Positions 26,539-34,354 of a stretch of DNA of 35,497 nucleotides are shown here, in pieces. Under the pieces are notes generated by a model. It worked only from the letters and a program-made list of their open reading frames with translations. It had not been told where the DNA came from and made no database searches. The stretch spans positions 32,691-68,187 of the forward strand of contig DIVW01000023.1 in the NCBI GenBank assembly GCA_002428365.1, given 5' to 3'. The number at the start of each line of letters is the position of its first letter. Positions within the stretch are counted from its first letter, which is position 1. Made by a program: the position numbers and the translations under genes. The DNA is from Propionibacteriaceae bacterium UBA6122 (GTDB lineage: Bacteria > Actinomycetota > Actinomycetes > Propionibacteriales > Propionibacteriaceae).

Positions 26539-27378
26539 TCAGTGCGGGTAGGCGAAGAAGCCGCGTCCGGTCTTGCGACCGAGCCAGCCAGCGCGGACGT
26601 ACTTACGCAGCAAGGGGTGGGCGCGGTATTTCGAGTCGCCAGTCTCGGACTGCAGCACTTCCATGATCGCCAGCACGACGTCCAGGCCGATCAGGTCACC
26701 CAGAGCCAGCGGGCCCATCGGATGGTTCGCGCCGAGCTTCATGGCAGTGTCGATGTCTTCGGCCGAGGCGGTGCCAGCGGCGAGCACCTCGACGGCCTCG
26801 TTGATCATGGGCACCAGAATGCGGTTCACCACGAAGCCAGCTGCCTCCTGCACCTCGACCGGGGTCTTGCCCAGGGTCTGCGCCAGCTCCATCGTCCGGG
26901 TCACCAACTCCGGCGGGGTTTGCGCACCGGCGATCACCTCAACCAACTTCATCACCGGCGCCGGGTTGAAGAAGTGCATGCCGATCACCGGGTGGTTGAG
27001 ACCGCGGCCCAGCTCGGTCACCGAAAGGGAGGAGGTGTTGGAGGCCAGAATCGTTTCCGGCCCGCAGAGCTGATCGAGTTGCTCGAAGATCGCACGCTTG
27101 GCGTCCATGTTTTCGTAGACCGCCTCGACCACCAGCTCGCAATCACCCAGCTCGGCGACGGTGGCGGTGCCCAGCCGGGCCAAAATCGCTTCGGCGCGGG
27201 CCTGCTCCAGGCGGCCCTTGGCCACTTGACGGTCTAGGCCAGCCGCGATGCGGGCGCGTCCGCCGGCGGCCAACTCGGCTGTGGCGTCGGCCAGCAGTAC
27301 CTCGAAGCCCTCGGTGCGGGCGAACACCTCGGCAATACCGGCGCCCATGGTTCCGGCGCCGATGACTCCTACCAACAT
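26539..27378 (-). CDS. hbd: 3-hydroxyacyl-CoA (3-hydroxybutyryl-CoA) dehydrogenase
   Basis: NAD(P)-dependent dehydrogenase interconverting 3-oxoacyl-CoA and (S)-3-hydroxyacyl-CoA. 279 residues, the length of stand-alone short-chain Hbd. Seen: N-terminal GAGTMGAGIA dinucleotide fold, ASNTSSLSVTEL with catalytic-region Ser/Asn, GMHFFNPAPVMKLVEV containing the catalytic His, GFVVNRILVPMINEA, and ANHPMGPLALGDLIGLD. Start ATG with AGGAA upstream. Downstream of crt and maoC on the minus strand, 26 bp after the crt stop. It could run reductively toward butyryl-CoA or oxidatively on a 3-hydroxy-5-oxoacyl-CoA. Confidence 0.94.
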   Translation of the reverse strand: MLVGVIGAGTMGAGIAEVFARTEGFEVLLADATAELAAGGRARIAAGLDRQVAKGRLEQARAEAILARLGTATVAELGDCELVVEAVYENMDAKRAIFEQLDQLCGPETILASNTSSLSVTELGRGLNHPVIGMHFFNPAPVMKLVEVIAGAQTPPELVTRTMELAQTLGKTPVEVQEAAGFVVNRILVPMINEAVEVLAAGTASAEDIDTAMKLGANHPMGPLALGDLIGLDVVLAIMEVLQSETGDSKYRAHPLLRKYVRAGWLGRKTGRGFFAYPH

Positions 27379-27404
27379 CGCAGTTCCTCTCGTTTGCGTT
27401 CTGA

Positions 27405-28178
27405 CTACTTGTTCTGGAAGGGCGCGGGACGCCGCTTCGCGACGAAGGCACTCATACCTTCACGTTGGTCGGCCGACTCGAAGCAGGACGCGAACGCGGC
27501 CACTTCGATCGCAATCGCGGTATCCAGGTCGACGGGGGCTCCCTCGGCCAGCGCGCGCTTGGTGGCCCGTACCGCGATCGGGGCTTGTCGGGCGATCTCG
27601 TCGGCCAGGGTCATCGCCGCAGTGAGCAGTTCCTCGGGCTCATGCACTTCGTTCACCAGCCCGATCGCCAGCGCCCGAGCGGCATCGACTTTGCGTCCGG
27701 TGTAGAGCAACTCTTTTGCCAGGCCGGGGCCAATAAGTCGGGCCAGGCGTTGGGTGCCGCCGAAGCCGGCGGTGATCCCAAGCCCGACTTCCGGTTGGGC
27801 GAAGACGGCCTTGGTCGAGGCCACCCGGATGTCGCAGGCCAGTGCCAGCTCACAGCCGCCGCCCAGAGCAAAGCCGTTGACCGCAGCAATGGAGGGGATC
27901 GGCAGCAACTCGAGGGTGCGGAAGACCCCGTTGCCAAGTTGGCTGAAGGATTCCGCCTGCGATTGCGTCATCTCCGACATGGCGGCCACATCGGCACCGG
28001 CGACGAAGGCCCGGCCTGCTCCAGTGATCACCAGGCAGCGCGCCTGATCGGCGCTGACCTGATCGAGTGCGTCGCCGAGCTGGCCCAGCACGTCAGCATT
28101 GAGCGCGTTGAGCGCGGCTTCGCGAGCGATCGTGATCACGGCGACGTGATCGATGAGCTCATAGCGAATGTCTTCCAT
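27405..28178 (-). CDS. Enoyl-CoA hydratase (crotonase)
   Basis: Crotonase-fold hydratase, 257 residues, adding water to 2-enoyl-CoA to give the (S)-3-hydroxyacyl-CoA used by the adjacent dehydrogenase. Seen: FVAGADVAAM oxyanion-hole segment, AVNGFALGGGCELALACDI with the first catalytic Glu, and FAQPEVGLGITAGFGGTQRL with the second catalytic Glu and second oxyanion Gly. Both glutamates are present, so hydration rather than isomerisation is expected. GAGGAG lies eight bases before the ATG. Middle gene of the maoC-crt-hbd minus-strand unit. Confidence 0.93.
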   Translation of the reverse strand: MEDIRYELIDHVAVITIAREAALNALNADVLGQLGDALDQVSADQARCLVITGAGRAFVAGADVAAMSEMTQSQAESFSQLGNGVFRTLELLPIPSIAAVNGFALGGGCELALACDIRVASTKAVFAQPEVGLGITAGFGGTQRLARLIGPGLAKELLYTGRKVDAARALAIGLVNEVHEPEELLTAAMTLADEIARQAPIAVRATKRALAEGAPVDLDTAIAIEVAAFASCFESADQREGMSAFVAKRRPAPFQNK

Positions 28179-28273
28179 TGGTGGTCTCCTCTGTGTGGCG
28201 GGTCGGTCTCCCGATCAGGCTCCCAGCCAGAACTCTGTCAGCAAGGGAGCCGACGCCGACGATTGCGGTGGGG

Positions 28274-28690
28274 TCAGGACGCTGGCGGCCGCGGGGCAAG
28301 TAGCAATGCTTCGCCGGTGACCACGACGGTGCCGTCTTGGTTGGTGGCGCTGCACTCGAATCGGACGCGCCCCTTTTCCAGCTTCTCGGCCACCGTGACG
28401 GTCGCGCAGATCGTGTCGCCCAGCAGCACCGGGGCCAGGAATGCCAATGACTGGGACAGATAGATCGCTCCAGGACCCGGGAGTTGGGTGCCGAAGACGG
28501 TGGAGAACAGGCTTCCCGACAGCATCCCGTGGGCGATGCGTTGGCCGAACTTGGTCTGCTCGGCATAGCGCTGATTCACGTGCGCCGGGTTGAAGTCACC
28601 GATGATGCCGGCGAAGCCGTAGACATCGGATTCGGAGATTGTCTTCTCGAACGACGCGCTGGCACCCAGCTCGATCTCGTCGTAGTACAT
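28274..28690 (-). CDS. MaoC-like (R)-specific enoyl-CoA hydratase
   Basis: Hot-dog fold hydratase, 138 residues, usually giving (R)-3-hydroxyacyl-CoA. Seen: the catalytic Asp-x4-His, D32 and H37 in GDFNPAHVN, followed by FGQRIAHGMLSGSLFSTVFGTQLPG, the family signature. First gene of the leftward unit and divergent from the KAS III-like gene, with a candidate operator 25 bp before its start. The presence of both crotonase and MaoC hydratases suggests two different enoyl thioesters, or an epimerisation between R and S forms (inference). Confidence 0.92.
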   Translation of the reverse strand: MYYDEIELGASASFEKTISESDVYGFAGIIGDFNPAHVNQRYAEQTKFGQRIAHGMLSGSLFSTVFGTQLPGPGAIYLSQSLAFLAPVLLGDTICATVTVAEKLEKGRVRFECSATNQDGTVVVTGEALLLAPRPPAS

Positions 28691-28714
28691 GCCGGCTCCC
28701 TCGCCTCACTCAAT

Positions 28715-28730
28715 ATGACAACCGTGTCAT
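28715..28730. promoter_or_regulatory. Candidate TetR operator, site 1
   Basis: Perfect palindrome ATGACA-ACCG-TGTCAT. The flanks CAAT and GTTG continue the symmetry with one mismatch, giving a 24-base near-palindrome (28711-28734). It lies 25 bp before the maoC start, where it would overlap that gene's promoter. Confidence 0.7.
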
Positions 28731-28992
28731 GTTGAATGATAGGGCCGGCTTGGCGCCGCCTGTCAAGGGTGGGCGTGAACCTGCCGCCGCGGCGGGACTG
28801 CCGGCGGAAAGCGACAGGGTCGGCATGAGCGACGAATCGTGGCGTAGCCGGTTGGGGCTGGGCCGTCTCTCCGCAGCGAACTGCCGTGATGAAAGCCTCA
28901 CGACTAGGTGTGACGCCCCGCTGGGTGACCCCATGGCCGATCTGGGCGAGCCTCCCGGCCGCAGTGTTCTCGCACAAATTCTGACGAGACTC

Positions 28993-29021
28993 TTGTCTGA
29001 ATGACACCCTCGTCATATAGT
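28993..29021 (+). promoter_or_regulatory. Promoter for the KAS III operon
   Basis: TTGTCT (28993-28998), a 17-bp spacer and TATAGT (29016-29021) form a good sigma-70-like promoter reading right. The site-2 palindrome fills most of the spacer, so a bound repressor would block RNA polymerase. The 5' leader would be about 110 bases. Confidence 0.6.
29001..29016. promoter_or_regulatory. Candidate TetR operator, site 2
   Basis: ATGACA-CCCT-CGTCAT, the same 6-4-6 layout as site 1 with one mismatched position in the second arm. Lies between the -35 and -10 boxes of the rightward promoter. Confidence 0.65.
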
Positions 29022-29127
29022 CATGCCACTCAAGGACGGATGTGATCGAGCCTCGCTCATAGCGGCTTTCGGGCGTGAAAATCATCGGTCGTGTAGGTGT
29101 CATAGATGTCAGGTACGGCCTCCAATG

Positions 29128-29133
29128 AAGGAG
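29128..29133 (+). promoter_or_regulatory. Ribosome binding site deciding the KAS III start
   Basis: AAGGAG six bases before GTG at 29140. An ATG at 29125 lies just before this site and is therefore not the likely start. Confidence 0.7.
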
Positions 29134-29139
29134 AGTCAC

Positions 29140-30177
29140 GTGGAATTGCGCCAGGAGAACGTCGGGATCTTGGGCTACGGCCTCTACCTGCCCGAGCACT
29201 ACCTGACGGCCAAGGACATCTCCGAGGCGACCGGCGGCGTCTGGTCTGAGCAGGCCGTGATCGACAAGCTCGGCATCGTGCGGAAGCTCGTCCCGGGCCC
29301 CGGCGACGGCACCCAAGAAATGGGTGCGCGTGCCGCCCTGGACGCGCTGGAGCGAACCGGCCTCGATCCGGGCGAAATCGATGTGATCTTGTGCGTAGGC
29401 GAGGAGTGGAAGGAGTACGGCCTCACCACCTCGGCGCTCTACATCCAAGACCGGATTGGAGCCACCAACGCCTGGGGCATCGACATCGCGAACCGTTGCT
29501 GCACCACCGTGACCGCGCTGAAGATGGCCAAAGACATGCTGCTTGCCGACGACGACATCGACACCATTCTGGTGGCTGGCGGTTACCGCAACGGCGACTT
29601 CGTCGACTACACCGATCCGACGGTGTCGATGATGTTCAACCTGGGCGCCGGTGGCGGTGCCTTCATCGTCCGCAAGGGCATGGATTCCAATCTGATCCTG
29701 GGCAGCCACATCATCGCCGACGGCTCCCTGGTGCATACCGCCGGGGTGCAAATCGGTGGCATCAACGAACCGTCCACGCCCGAAAACGTCGAAGAGGGCT
29801 ACCGCTCGCTGCGGCTGATGGACCCGGTAACGATGAAAGACAAGCTGAACCAGACCAGCTTGCCCAATTGGTACACCTGCATCGATGAGAGCCTGCGAAA
29901 GAGCGGCGGGCTCACTCGCGCCGACATCGACTATCTGGCCATCCTGCACTTCAAGCGCAGCCAGCACCTCGCGATGCTGGCCGATCTGGGGCTCACCGAA
30001 GACCAGACCACCTACCTGGAGAACTACGGCCACCTCGGCCAGGTCGACCAAATGCTCTCTCTCCACCTCGGCCTCCAGGCCGGCAAAGTCACCGACGGCT
30101 CGTTGGTCACCCTGATTGCGGCCGGTATCGGCTACGTGTGGGCGTCCACTTGCATTCGTTGGGGAAAGGCCAACTGA
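29140..30177 (+). CDS. KAS III / HMG-CoA synthase-like thiolase-superfamily enzyme
   Basis: A 345-residue condensing-enzyme-fold protein of the FabH/HMG-CoA synthase group. Seen: GYGLYLPEHYLT N-terminus, active-site cysteine in IDIANRCCTTVTAL (C120 or C121, aligning with FabH Cys112), a His in ILHFKRSQH, and a C-terminal ENYGHLGQVD in place of the FabH NYGN. The third triad residue Asn is thus His, and the Cys is doubled, so this is not an ordinary fatty-acid FabH. No acyl carrier protein or malonyl transferase is nearby. It heads an operon with a CoA-transferase, hydrolase and thiolase, so acyl-CoA condensation or reverse (Claisen-type) cleavage in catabolism is the likely job. Start GTG with AAGGAG. 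Confidence 0.85.
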   Translation: MELRQENVGILGYGLYLPEHYLTAKDISEATGGVWSEQAVIDKLGIVRKLVPGPGDGTQEMGARAALDALERTGLDPGEIDVILCVGEEWKEYGLTTSALYIQDRIGATNAWGIDIANRCCTTVTALKMAKDMLLADDDIDTILVAGGYRNGDFVDYTDPTVSMMFNLGAGGGAFIVRKGMDSNLILGSHIIADGSLVHTAGVQIGGINEPSTPENVEEGYRSLRLMDPVTMKDKLNQTSLPNWYTCIDESLRKSGGLTRADIDYLAILHFKRSQHLAMLADLGLTEDQTTYLENYGHLGQVDQMLSLHLGLQAGKVTDGSLVTLIAAGIGYVWASTCIRWGKAN

Positions 30178-30178
30178 G

Positions 30179-31528
30179 ATGTTCGACTACCGCTCCAAGC
30201 TGATCAGCGTTGATCAAGCCCTGGCGCTCATCAACGACGGCGACAACATCACTGTCGGACTTGGTGCGAATGAGCCGCCTGCCTTCCTGGGCAGCCTGCA
30301 CCAGATTGCCGACCGGGTGCGCGACGTCACGATCACCAACTGTCTAGCGACCGTGCCGGGGGAGTACCTCTCGGTGGAGAACGTCACCAAAGCGTTCTGG
30401 ATCGACAGCTGGTTCTCCACCCCGCAACTGCGAGCCCTTTCGGGCACCGGACGGGTCAGCTACATCCCCAACCATTTGCACCTGGCTGGCACCCGGCGGA
30501 ACTTCCACAACCGCGCCAACATCCTGATCTCGCTGGCGTCCACCCCCGATGCCGGCGGACGCACTCGCTTCGCCTGCGGCAACACCTACGAGGAGAAGAT
30601 CGCCAGTCAAGCCGATCTGCGGATCCTGGAGATCAGCCCGAACGCGCCATATTCCTTCGGGCAGAACTACCTCGATTGGGACCAAATCGACTACGTCATC
30701 GAATCTGAGGGATACCCGGGCACGATCCCGGCCGCCAAGCCCAACGAAAAGGATCTGGCCATCGGGCGGGCCATCGCCGATCTGGTCGAGGACGGCGACT
30801 GTGTGCAGGTGGGGATCGGCGGCATCCCGAACGCGGTGTGCGGCTACCTGTTCGAAAAGCGGGACTTGGGAATCCACACCGAGATGATGACCACCGGGAT
30901 CATGGAGCTGATGAAGGCCGGGGTGATTACCGGTGCCCGCAAGCAGGTGGACGTGGGCAAGACGGTGTTCGCCTTCGCCCTGGGCAGTAAAGAGATGTAC
31001 GAGTTCATCGACAAGAACCCGGACTGCTTCACCGGGCGCGGTGAAGAGGTCAACAACCCGTGGGTGATCGCTCGCAACGACAATCAGGTGAGCATCAACA
31101 CCACCGTCGAGGTGGATCTGACCGGCCAATGCTGCTCAGAGAGCATCGGCACGCTGCAAATCTCAGGCACTGGTGGGCAATCTGACACCGCCACCGGCGC
31201 CCAGCGTTCGAAGAACGGACGCTCGATCATCGCCTTGTACAGCACCTTGGAGAAGGTCAACAAAGAGACCGGCGAAATGGAGACGATCTCCAAGATCGTC
31301 CCGACCCTACGACCAGGGGCTGCGGTTTCGCTGTCGCGCAATGACGTCGATTGGGTGGTCACCGAATACGGCGCAGTCAATCTGCGTGGCACCAGCATCC
31401 GTGAGCGGGTGGAGCGGCTGATTTCGATCGCACACCCCTCCATGCGCGAGCAGCTGTATGCCGAGGCGCTCAAATGCGGCTTCATCACCGTTGCCCCGTC
31501 GGTCTCGCCGATTGCGGCCGGGGTGTAG
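30179..31528 (+). CDS. Acetyl-CoA hydrolase/transferase family CoA-transferase (Cat1/AbfT type)
   Basis: A 449-residue single-chain class I CoA-transferase, similar to butyryl-CoA:acetate and 4-hydroxybutyrate CoA-transferases. Seen: VGLGANEPPAFL, VQVGIGGIPNAVCGYLF, catalytic glutamate E235 in GIHTEMMTTG (AbfT Glu238), VEVDLTGQCCSESIG and SGTGGQSDTATGAQRSKNGRS. It would swap CoA between acetyl- or butyryl-CoA and a carboxylate. Starts one base after the KAS III stop. Together with the two-subunit transferase at 14538-15874 this gives two unrelated ways to activate or release acids, consistent with several carboxylate intermediates. Confidence 0.92.
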   Translation: MFDYRSKLISVDQALALINDGDNITVGLGANEPPAFLGSLHQIADRVRDVTITNCLATVPGEYLSVENVTKAFWIDSWFSTPQLRALSGTGRVSYIPNHLHLAGTRRNFHNRANILISLASTPDAGGRTRFACGNTYEEKIASQADLRILEISPNAPYSFGQNYLDWDQIDYVIESEGYPGTIPAAKPNEKDLAIGRAIADLVEDGDCVQVGIGGIPNAVCGYLFEKRDLGIHTEMMTTGIMELMKAGVITGARKQVDVGKTVFAFALGSKEMYEFIDKNPDCFTGRGEEVNNPWVIARNDNQVSINTTVEVDLTGQCCSESIGTLQISGTGGQSDTATGAQRSKNGRSIIALYSTLEKVNKETGEMETISKIVPTLRPGAAVSLSRNDVDWVVTEYGAVNLRGTSIRERVERLISIAHPSMREQLYAEALKCGFITVAPSVSPIAAGV

Positions 31529-31536
31529 GGGCACCG

Positions 31537-32355
31537 ATGGGCACAATCGAGTTCGAGGGCATCCAGCTCAACTATGAGGATCACGGCACCGGAAGCCCGC
31601 TACTGATCCTCAACGGGATCTTCATGTCCTGCGCATCGTGGACGGGCTTCGTCGAGACCTTCAGCCAGCACAACCGGCTGTTGCTGTTGGACCTGGTCGA
31701 TCAGGGTGCCAGCGGCAAGGTTGACTACGAGTACACCCAAGAGCTCCAGGAGCGGGCGGTGCTGGCCTTCCTCGACCACCTTGGTCTGGAGCGGGTGAGT
31801 ATCTGTGGGGTCAGCTACGGCGGCGAGGTGGCGATTCGCGTCGCGTCCCATCACCCTGACCGGGTTGCCAAGCTGATTCTGGCCAACACCACCGCCTACA
31901 CCTCGTGTTGGCTGCGTGACATCGGCCACTCCTGGGAGCGGGCAATGAGCACCCACGACGGGCATGTGTTCTTCGCTACCTGCATTCCGATCGTCTACTC
32001 CCCAGGGTTCTATGAGGCCAACTACCCCTGGTTGTCGGCCCGCGAGGACATGTTCGTCACCCACTTCACCCCGGCGGTCTATGACGCTTTCGCCCGGCTG
32101 ACCCGCAGTGCCGAGACGTACGACGAGCGGGCCAATCTGGCCCAGATCGCCGCGCCGACCCTGGTGATTTCGTCCGAGTTCGACTACGTCACCCCACTGG
32201 CCAACCAGCGCGAACTCGTCGCCGCGATCCCGGCAGCGGCGCATGCCGTGATCCAGGACGCCGGGCATGCCGCGATGTATGAGAAGCCGAGCGAGTTTGC
32301 CTCCTTGGTTCTCGGCTTCGTGAACACCGACACCGCTTCGATCGCCATTTCGTAA
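31537..32355 (+). CDS. Alpha/beta-fold hydrolase (1 of 2)
   Basis: A 272-residue alpha/beta hydrolase. Catalytic triad visible: S93 in GVSYGGE, D216 in SSEFDYVTP and H244 in DAGHAAMYEKP. Oxyanion region LNGIFMSCASW replaces the common HGxxG, an unusual form. The family covers esterases, C-C bond hydrolases, lactonases and thioesterases. In this operon, hydrolysis of an enol-lactone, beta-diketone or acyl thioester is plausible, but the substrate cannot be read from sequence. Starts eight bases after the CoA-transferase stop; the stop lies 26 bp before the thiolase start. Confidence 0.87.
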   Translation: MGTIEFEGIQLNYEDHGTGSPLLILNGIFMSCASWTGFVETFSQHNRLLLLDLVDQGASGKVDYEYTQELQERAVLAFLDHLGLERVSICGVSYGGEVAIRVASHHPDRVAKLILANTTAYTSCWLRDIGHSWERAMSTHDGHVFFATCIPIVYSPGFYEANYPWLSAREDMFVTHFTPAVYDAFARLTRSAETYDERANLAQIAAPTLVISSEFDYVTPLANQRELVAAIPAAAHAVIQDAGHAAMYEKPSEFASLVLGFVNTDTASIAIS

Positions 32356-32369
32356 TGCTTCGCCCACGC

Positions 32370-32375
32370 AAGGAG
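32370..32375 (+). promoter_or_regulatory. Ribosome binding site deciding the thiolase-3 start
   Basis: AAGGAG six bases before GTG at 32382. An ATG at 32355 opens the frame earlier but has no ribosome site and overlaps the hydrolase stop. Confidence 0.7.
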
Positions 32376-32381
32376 TCCACC

Positions 32382-33560
32382 GTGACTGAGATCTACATTG
32401 TTTCCGCTTGCCGCACCGCCGTGGGTAGCTTCGGCGGCAGCCTGAAGGACGTCCCCGCAGCGGAGTTGGGTGCCACGGTGATCAAGGCTGCCCTAGAGCG
32501 AGCTGGGGTGGCTCCCGAGCGGGTGGACGAGGTCTACTTCGGCTGCGTACTCGCCGCCGGGGCGGGGCAAAACGTGGCCCGGCAAGCCTCCATCGGGGCG
32601 GGTCTGGGTGTGGCAACTCCCGCGACAACGGTGAACATGTTGTGCGGCTCCGGAATGAAGACCGTGGTCGATGCGGCCCGAGCGATCCTGGCTGGCGATG
32701 CCCACATCATCGTGGCCGGTGGCACCGAGAACATGTCGGCGGCGCCCTATCTGGTGCCGTCCCAGCGGTGGGGGGCGCGAATGGGTGAGGCGAGAATGGT
32801 CGACTCCATGCTCTATGACGGCCTGACCGATGTGTTCAGCAATCAATCCATGGGGGTCACCGCCGAGAACGTAGCTGAGCAGTGGGGGATCACCCGTGAC
32901 CAGATGGATGGGCTGGCCCTGAACTCCCAAACCAAGGCCGCTGCAGCGATCGCCGCCGGTCGCTTCGCCGACGAGATCGTGCCGGTGAAAGTGAAGGTGA
33001 AGCGCGAAGAGAGGGAGTTTGTCACCGACGAGTATCCGCGGGCCACCACCGCCGATGCGCTGGCGAAGCTGCGGCCGGCCTTCACGGCTGACGGTCGGGT
33101 GACCGCCGGAAACGCCTCAGGAATCAACGACGGGGCCGCGGCCATCGTGGTCGCCAGCGGTGAGGCTGTTGCCGCGCTGGGCCTGAAGCCGCTGGCCAAG
33201 CTGGTCGGTTGGGGTCAGGCAGGCGTCGACCCCTCGATCATGGGCGTTGGCCCGATCGAGGCGACTCGAAGAGCGCTGGCCAAGGCTTCATTGTCGGTGG
33301 ATCAACTCGATCTCATCGAGGCAAACGAAGCCTTCGCCGCTCAGGCGCAGGCTGTTGGCAACGACCTCGGCTGGGATTGGGACAAAGTGAATGTCAACGG
33401 AGGGGCGATCGCGCTGGGCCACCCCATCGGCGCTTCCGGTGCGCGGATCATCGTGAGCCTGCTGAATGAGCTCGCCAAACGCCCCGAGGACCGCTACGGA
33501 CTGGCGACCCTGTGCATTGGTGGCGGGATGGGCATCGCGACAGTGTTCGAAGCATGCTGA
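32382..33560 (+). CDS. Acetyl-CoA acetyltransferase / thiolase (3 of 3)
   Basis: A 392-residue thiolase closest of the three to classical biosynthetic/degradative acetoacetyl-CoA thiolases. Seen: nucleophile C88 in VNMLCGSGMK, YLVPSQRWGARMG substrate-loop region, NEAFAAQ, GHPIGASGAR and final CIGGGMGIA. Expected reaction: acetoacetyl-CoA + CoA to two acetyl-CoA, or the reverse. Start is the GTG with AAGGAG. Last gene of the KAS III operon, with a hairpin directly after the stop. Confidence 0.94.
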   Translation: MTEIYIVSACRTAVGSFGGSLKDVPAAELGATVIKAALERAGVAPERVDEVYFGCVLAAGAGQNVARQASIGAGLGVATPATTVNMLCGSGMKTVVDAARAILAGDAHIIVAGGTENMSAAPYLVPSQRWGARMGEARMVDSMLYDGLTDVFSNQSMGVTAENVAEQWGITRDQMDGLALNSQTKAAAAIAAGRFADEIVPVKVKVKREEREFVTDEYPRATTADALAKLRPAFTADGRVTAGNASGINDGAAAIVVASGEAVAALGLKPLAKLVGWGQAGVDPSIMGVGPIEATRRALAKASLSVDQLDLIEANEAFAAQAQAVGNDLGWDWDKVNVNGGAIALGHPIGASGARIIVSLLNELAKRPEDRYGLATLCIGGGMGIATVFEAC

Positions 33561-33587
33561 CCCCCCTGAGCGGGCGCGGAAGGGGGT
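33560..33587 (+). terminator. Hairpin after thiolase 3
   Basis: Arms ACCCCC (33560-33565) and GGGGGT (33582-33587) around a G+C-rich loop, starting at the last base of the stop codon. No T-run, so moderate support. Confidence 0.45.
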
Positions 33588-33689
33588 GCGGCCTAGAATC
33601 ACGATTGGCATAAGACGTTGCTGTGCGCGTCAACGGTGCGCGCCCGCGAGATAAGCCACTACCCGGACACCTGGCGAAAGGCCGAGGCA

Positions 33690-34298
33690 ATGCCCACTCA
33701 GACATTTCTGAACCTCCCTGCGGAGAAGCAGGCGCGAGTCCTTGCTGCGGCAATGGACGAGTTCAGCCTTCGCAATGTCGATGAAGCAAAGCTCTCCAAC
33801 ATCGTCCGTTCCGCAGGCATCCCCCGGGGCAGCATCTACCAGTACTTCACCGACAAGGACGACCTCTACGTCTACATGTTCGAGACGCTGAGGGCTGAGC
33901 GGCGCGAGTTCACCACTCCGGCCTTCGAGTACTACCTGACGAGTTCGTTCCTGACCTTTTTCGAGCACTACTACGCGCTCGATTCGGAGTTCTTGATCCG
34001 GCATTCCCAGCACATCGAACTGGGCAAGATCCTCTACGGCCATGCCAGCGGGGTGTCGGTGAGCCTGATCCGGGCGATCAAGTCTCGCTACCGGGAGACC
34101 TTCTTGGTGGCCATCGAGCGCGATCAGGCCGAGGGGCGAATCCGTCCAGATGTGGACGGGGCGGTCCTGGCTGATCTCTGCGTGCACTTCATGACCGACA
34201 TTTTCATCTTCCAAAATCTGACCGAGCGGATGTCGCTGGCCGATGTTCGTGAGCACCTGAAGGGCACTGTGCAACTGATCCGACGCGGGATCGAATAG
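33690..34298 (+). CDS. TetR-family transcriptional regulator
   Basis: A 202-residue TetR/AcrR-type repressor. Seen: N-terminal HTH (residues ~15-55) with AAMDEFSLRNVDEAKLSNIVRSAGIPRGSIYQYFTDKDDLY, then an all-helical ligand domain. Start ATG (MPTQTFLNL) with GAAAGG upstream; an upstream in-frame extension of 24 residues is unlike the family. It lies downstream of the KAS III operon. Its likely targets are the two ATGACA-N4-TGTCAT-type palindromes at 28715 and 29001. I saw no copy of that palindrome before its own gene, so it may not be autoregulated through that motif. The ligand is probably an acyl-CoA or pathway acid (inference). Confidence 0.9.
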   Translation: MPTQTFLNLPAEKQARVLAAAMDEFSLRNVDEAKLSNIVRSAGIPRGSIYQYFTDKDDLYVYMFETLRAERREFTTPAFEYYLTSSFLTFFEHYYALDSEFLIRHSQHIELGKILYGHASGVSVSLIRAIKSRYRETFLVAIERDQAEGRIRPDVDGAVLADLCVHFMTDIFIFQNLTERMSLADVREHLKGTVQLIRRGIE

Positions 34299-34311
34299 CG
34301 CAGCCACAGTC

Positions 34312-34333
34312 GTGCCCGCACCGCAGCGGGCAC
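34312..34333 (+). terminator. Hairpin between tetR and hydrolase 2
   Basis: Perfect 8-bp arms GTGCCCGC / GCGGGCAC with an ACCGCA loop, 13 bases after the tetR stop and about 20 bases before the next start. Terminator, or a structure controlling the next gene. Confidence 0.5.
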
Positions 34334-34354
34334 CCTATTCGAAGGAAACAAACG

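Larger units (their letters stand above)
28691..29139. promoter_or_regulatory. Divergent maoC / KAS III control region
   Basis: 449 bp between two divergent operons. It holds two related palindromes near its two ends (28715-28730 and 29001-29016), a good rightward promoter (28993-29021), and little else. The middle part (28740-28990) has short open frames with no recognisable product. Two extra half sites (GTGTCAT at 29097-29103, ATGTCA at 29106-29111) lie nearer the KAS III start. Confidence 0.65.

Noticed and set aside
28576..30066. 496-codon minus-strand open frame across the divergent control region
   Set aside because: It runs antisense to the KAS III-like gene and through two operator-like palindromes; composition is shadow-like.
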